Assembly (NCBI GenBank): GCA_013362785.1
Contig: JABFVM010000520.1
Location: 1 to 33,834 of the forward strand
Origin: Streptomyces sp.
Lineage (GTDB): Bacteria > Actinomycetota > Actinomycetes > Streptomycetales > Streptomycetaceae
Direction: 5' to 3'
DNA: 33,834 bases
Shown here: positions 33,610 to 33,834 of the stretch, in pieces
Position numbering within the stretch: the first letter of the stretch is position 1
Layout of the letters: each line of letters starts with the position of its first letter
Position numbers and translations under genes: made by a program
Notes under the pieces: model-generated
Told to the model about the DNA's origin: nothing
The model's database searches: none
What the model saw: the letters and a program-made list of their open reading frames with translations, nothing else

Positions 33610-33834
33610 GCCAGACCGTCGACCGAGCACTGAGCATCCTGCCGCTGCTCGCGGAGGGCCCCGCCGACCTCGGCCAGGTCGCCGACCGCCTCGGCGTCCA
33701 CAAGTCCACGGCCCTGCGCCTGCTGCGCACGCTCCACGAACACGGCCTGGTCTACCGCCAGTCCGACCAGCGCTACCGCCTCGGCGCCCGCCTCATCGCC
33801 CTCGCCCAGGAGGCGATGGAGAACCTCGACATCC
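33606..33834 (+). CDS. IclR-family transcriptional regulator, N-terminal part (cut by window end)
   Basis: 76 residues are visible, forming the IclR winged helix-turn-helix: TVDRALSILPLLAEGPADLG, then VADRLGVHKSTALRLLRTL and the wing YRLGARLIAL. ATG 33606 overlaps the kinase stop (ATGA) with GAGGAGG about ten bases upstream. The ligand domain lies beyond the window. It probably controls both divergent operons through the palindrome at 32332-32348 in response to a sugar acid or D-amino-acid-derived metabolite. Confidence 0.92.
   Translation, partial: MSQTVDRALSILPLLAEGPADLGQVADRLGVHKSTALRLLRTLHEHGLVYRQSDQRYRLGARLIALAQEAMENLDI

Overview
The window looks like a Streptomyces chromosome core or sub-arm segment. 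GC is very high, third codon positions are almost all G or C, genes are packed with 4-bp ATGA or GTGA overlaps, GTG starts are common, and the gene families are typical actinomycete ones. I see no tRNA, rRNA, CRISPR array, integrase or transposase.

Layout. 1-5.8 kb: the tail of a gene whose last residues resemble mycothiol conjugate amidase, a small membrane protein, a large membrane-anchored STAND/TPR ATPase on the minus strand, and a divergent YyaL-type thioredoxin-fold protein. 5.9-12.6 kb: a tightly coupled four-gene operon with a processive GT2 glycosyltransferase, a GT39/ArnT-like membrane transferase, a polyprenyl-phosphate sugar synthase fused to a GtrA domain, and a secreted copper-radical oxidase of the galactose oxidase/GlxA type. 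Together these look like a machine that makes and then oxidises a cell-surface glycan. 12.6-15.6 kb: a Mut7-C PIN-like nuclease and a TetR/MFS efflux pair behind a striking three-site symmetric operator. 15.7-18.6 kb: a hemolysin III/PAQR protein and GTP-type PEP carboxykinase.

18.6-24 kb: a hairpin-dense intergenic region, then a four-gene minus-strand operon (membrane-anchored binding protein, TelA, binding-protein/vWA lipoprotein, small membrane/coiled-coil protein), then an Ala-rich hypothetical. 24-26.1 kb: alanine aminotransferase (alaA-like) and a divergent single-pass protein with a Ser/Asp-rich tail. 26.1-28.1 kb: a decayed accessory patch. The C-terminal scrap of a minus-strand gene abuts a 5'-truncated RHS polymorphic toxin whose HINT domain stops after about 24 residues and runs in frame into an apparently intact downstream gene, probably the immunity gene. 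28.4-29.3 kb: a secreted trypsin-like protease with a leader hairpin. 29.4-33.8 kb: a D-amino-acid and sugar-acid catabolic locus. D-aminoacylase and a DSD1-type PLP enzyme face a PfkB kinase and an IclR regulator, which is cut by the window end, across a promoter with an IclR-like palindrome.

The best leads are the glycan/copper-oxidase operon, the toxin-deletion scar with a surviving putative immunity gene, the 47-bp symmetric operator, and a dispersed Streptomyces-type palindromic repeat that sits in frame inside the PfkB kinase. Starts given here were moved from the longest possible frames wherever a Shine-Dalgarno sequence or start/stop overlap decided the matter.
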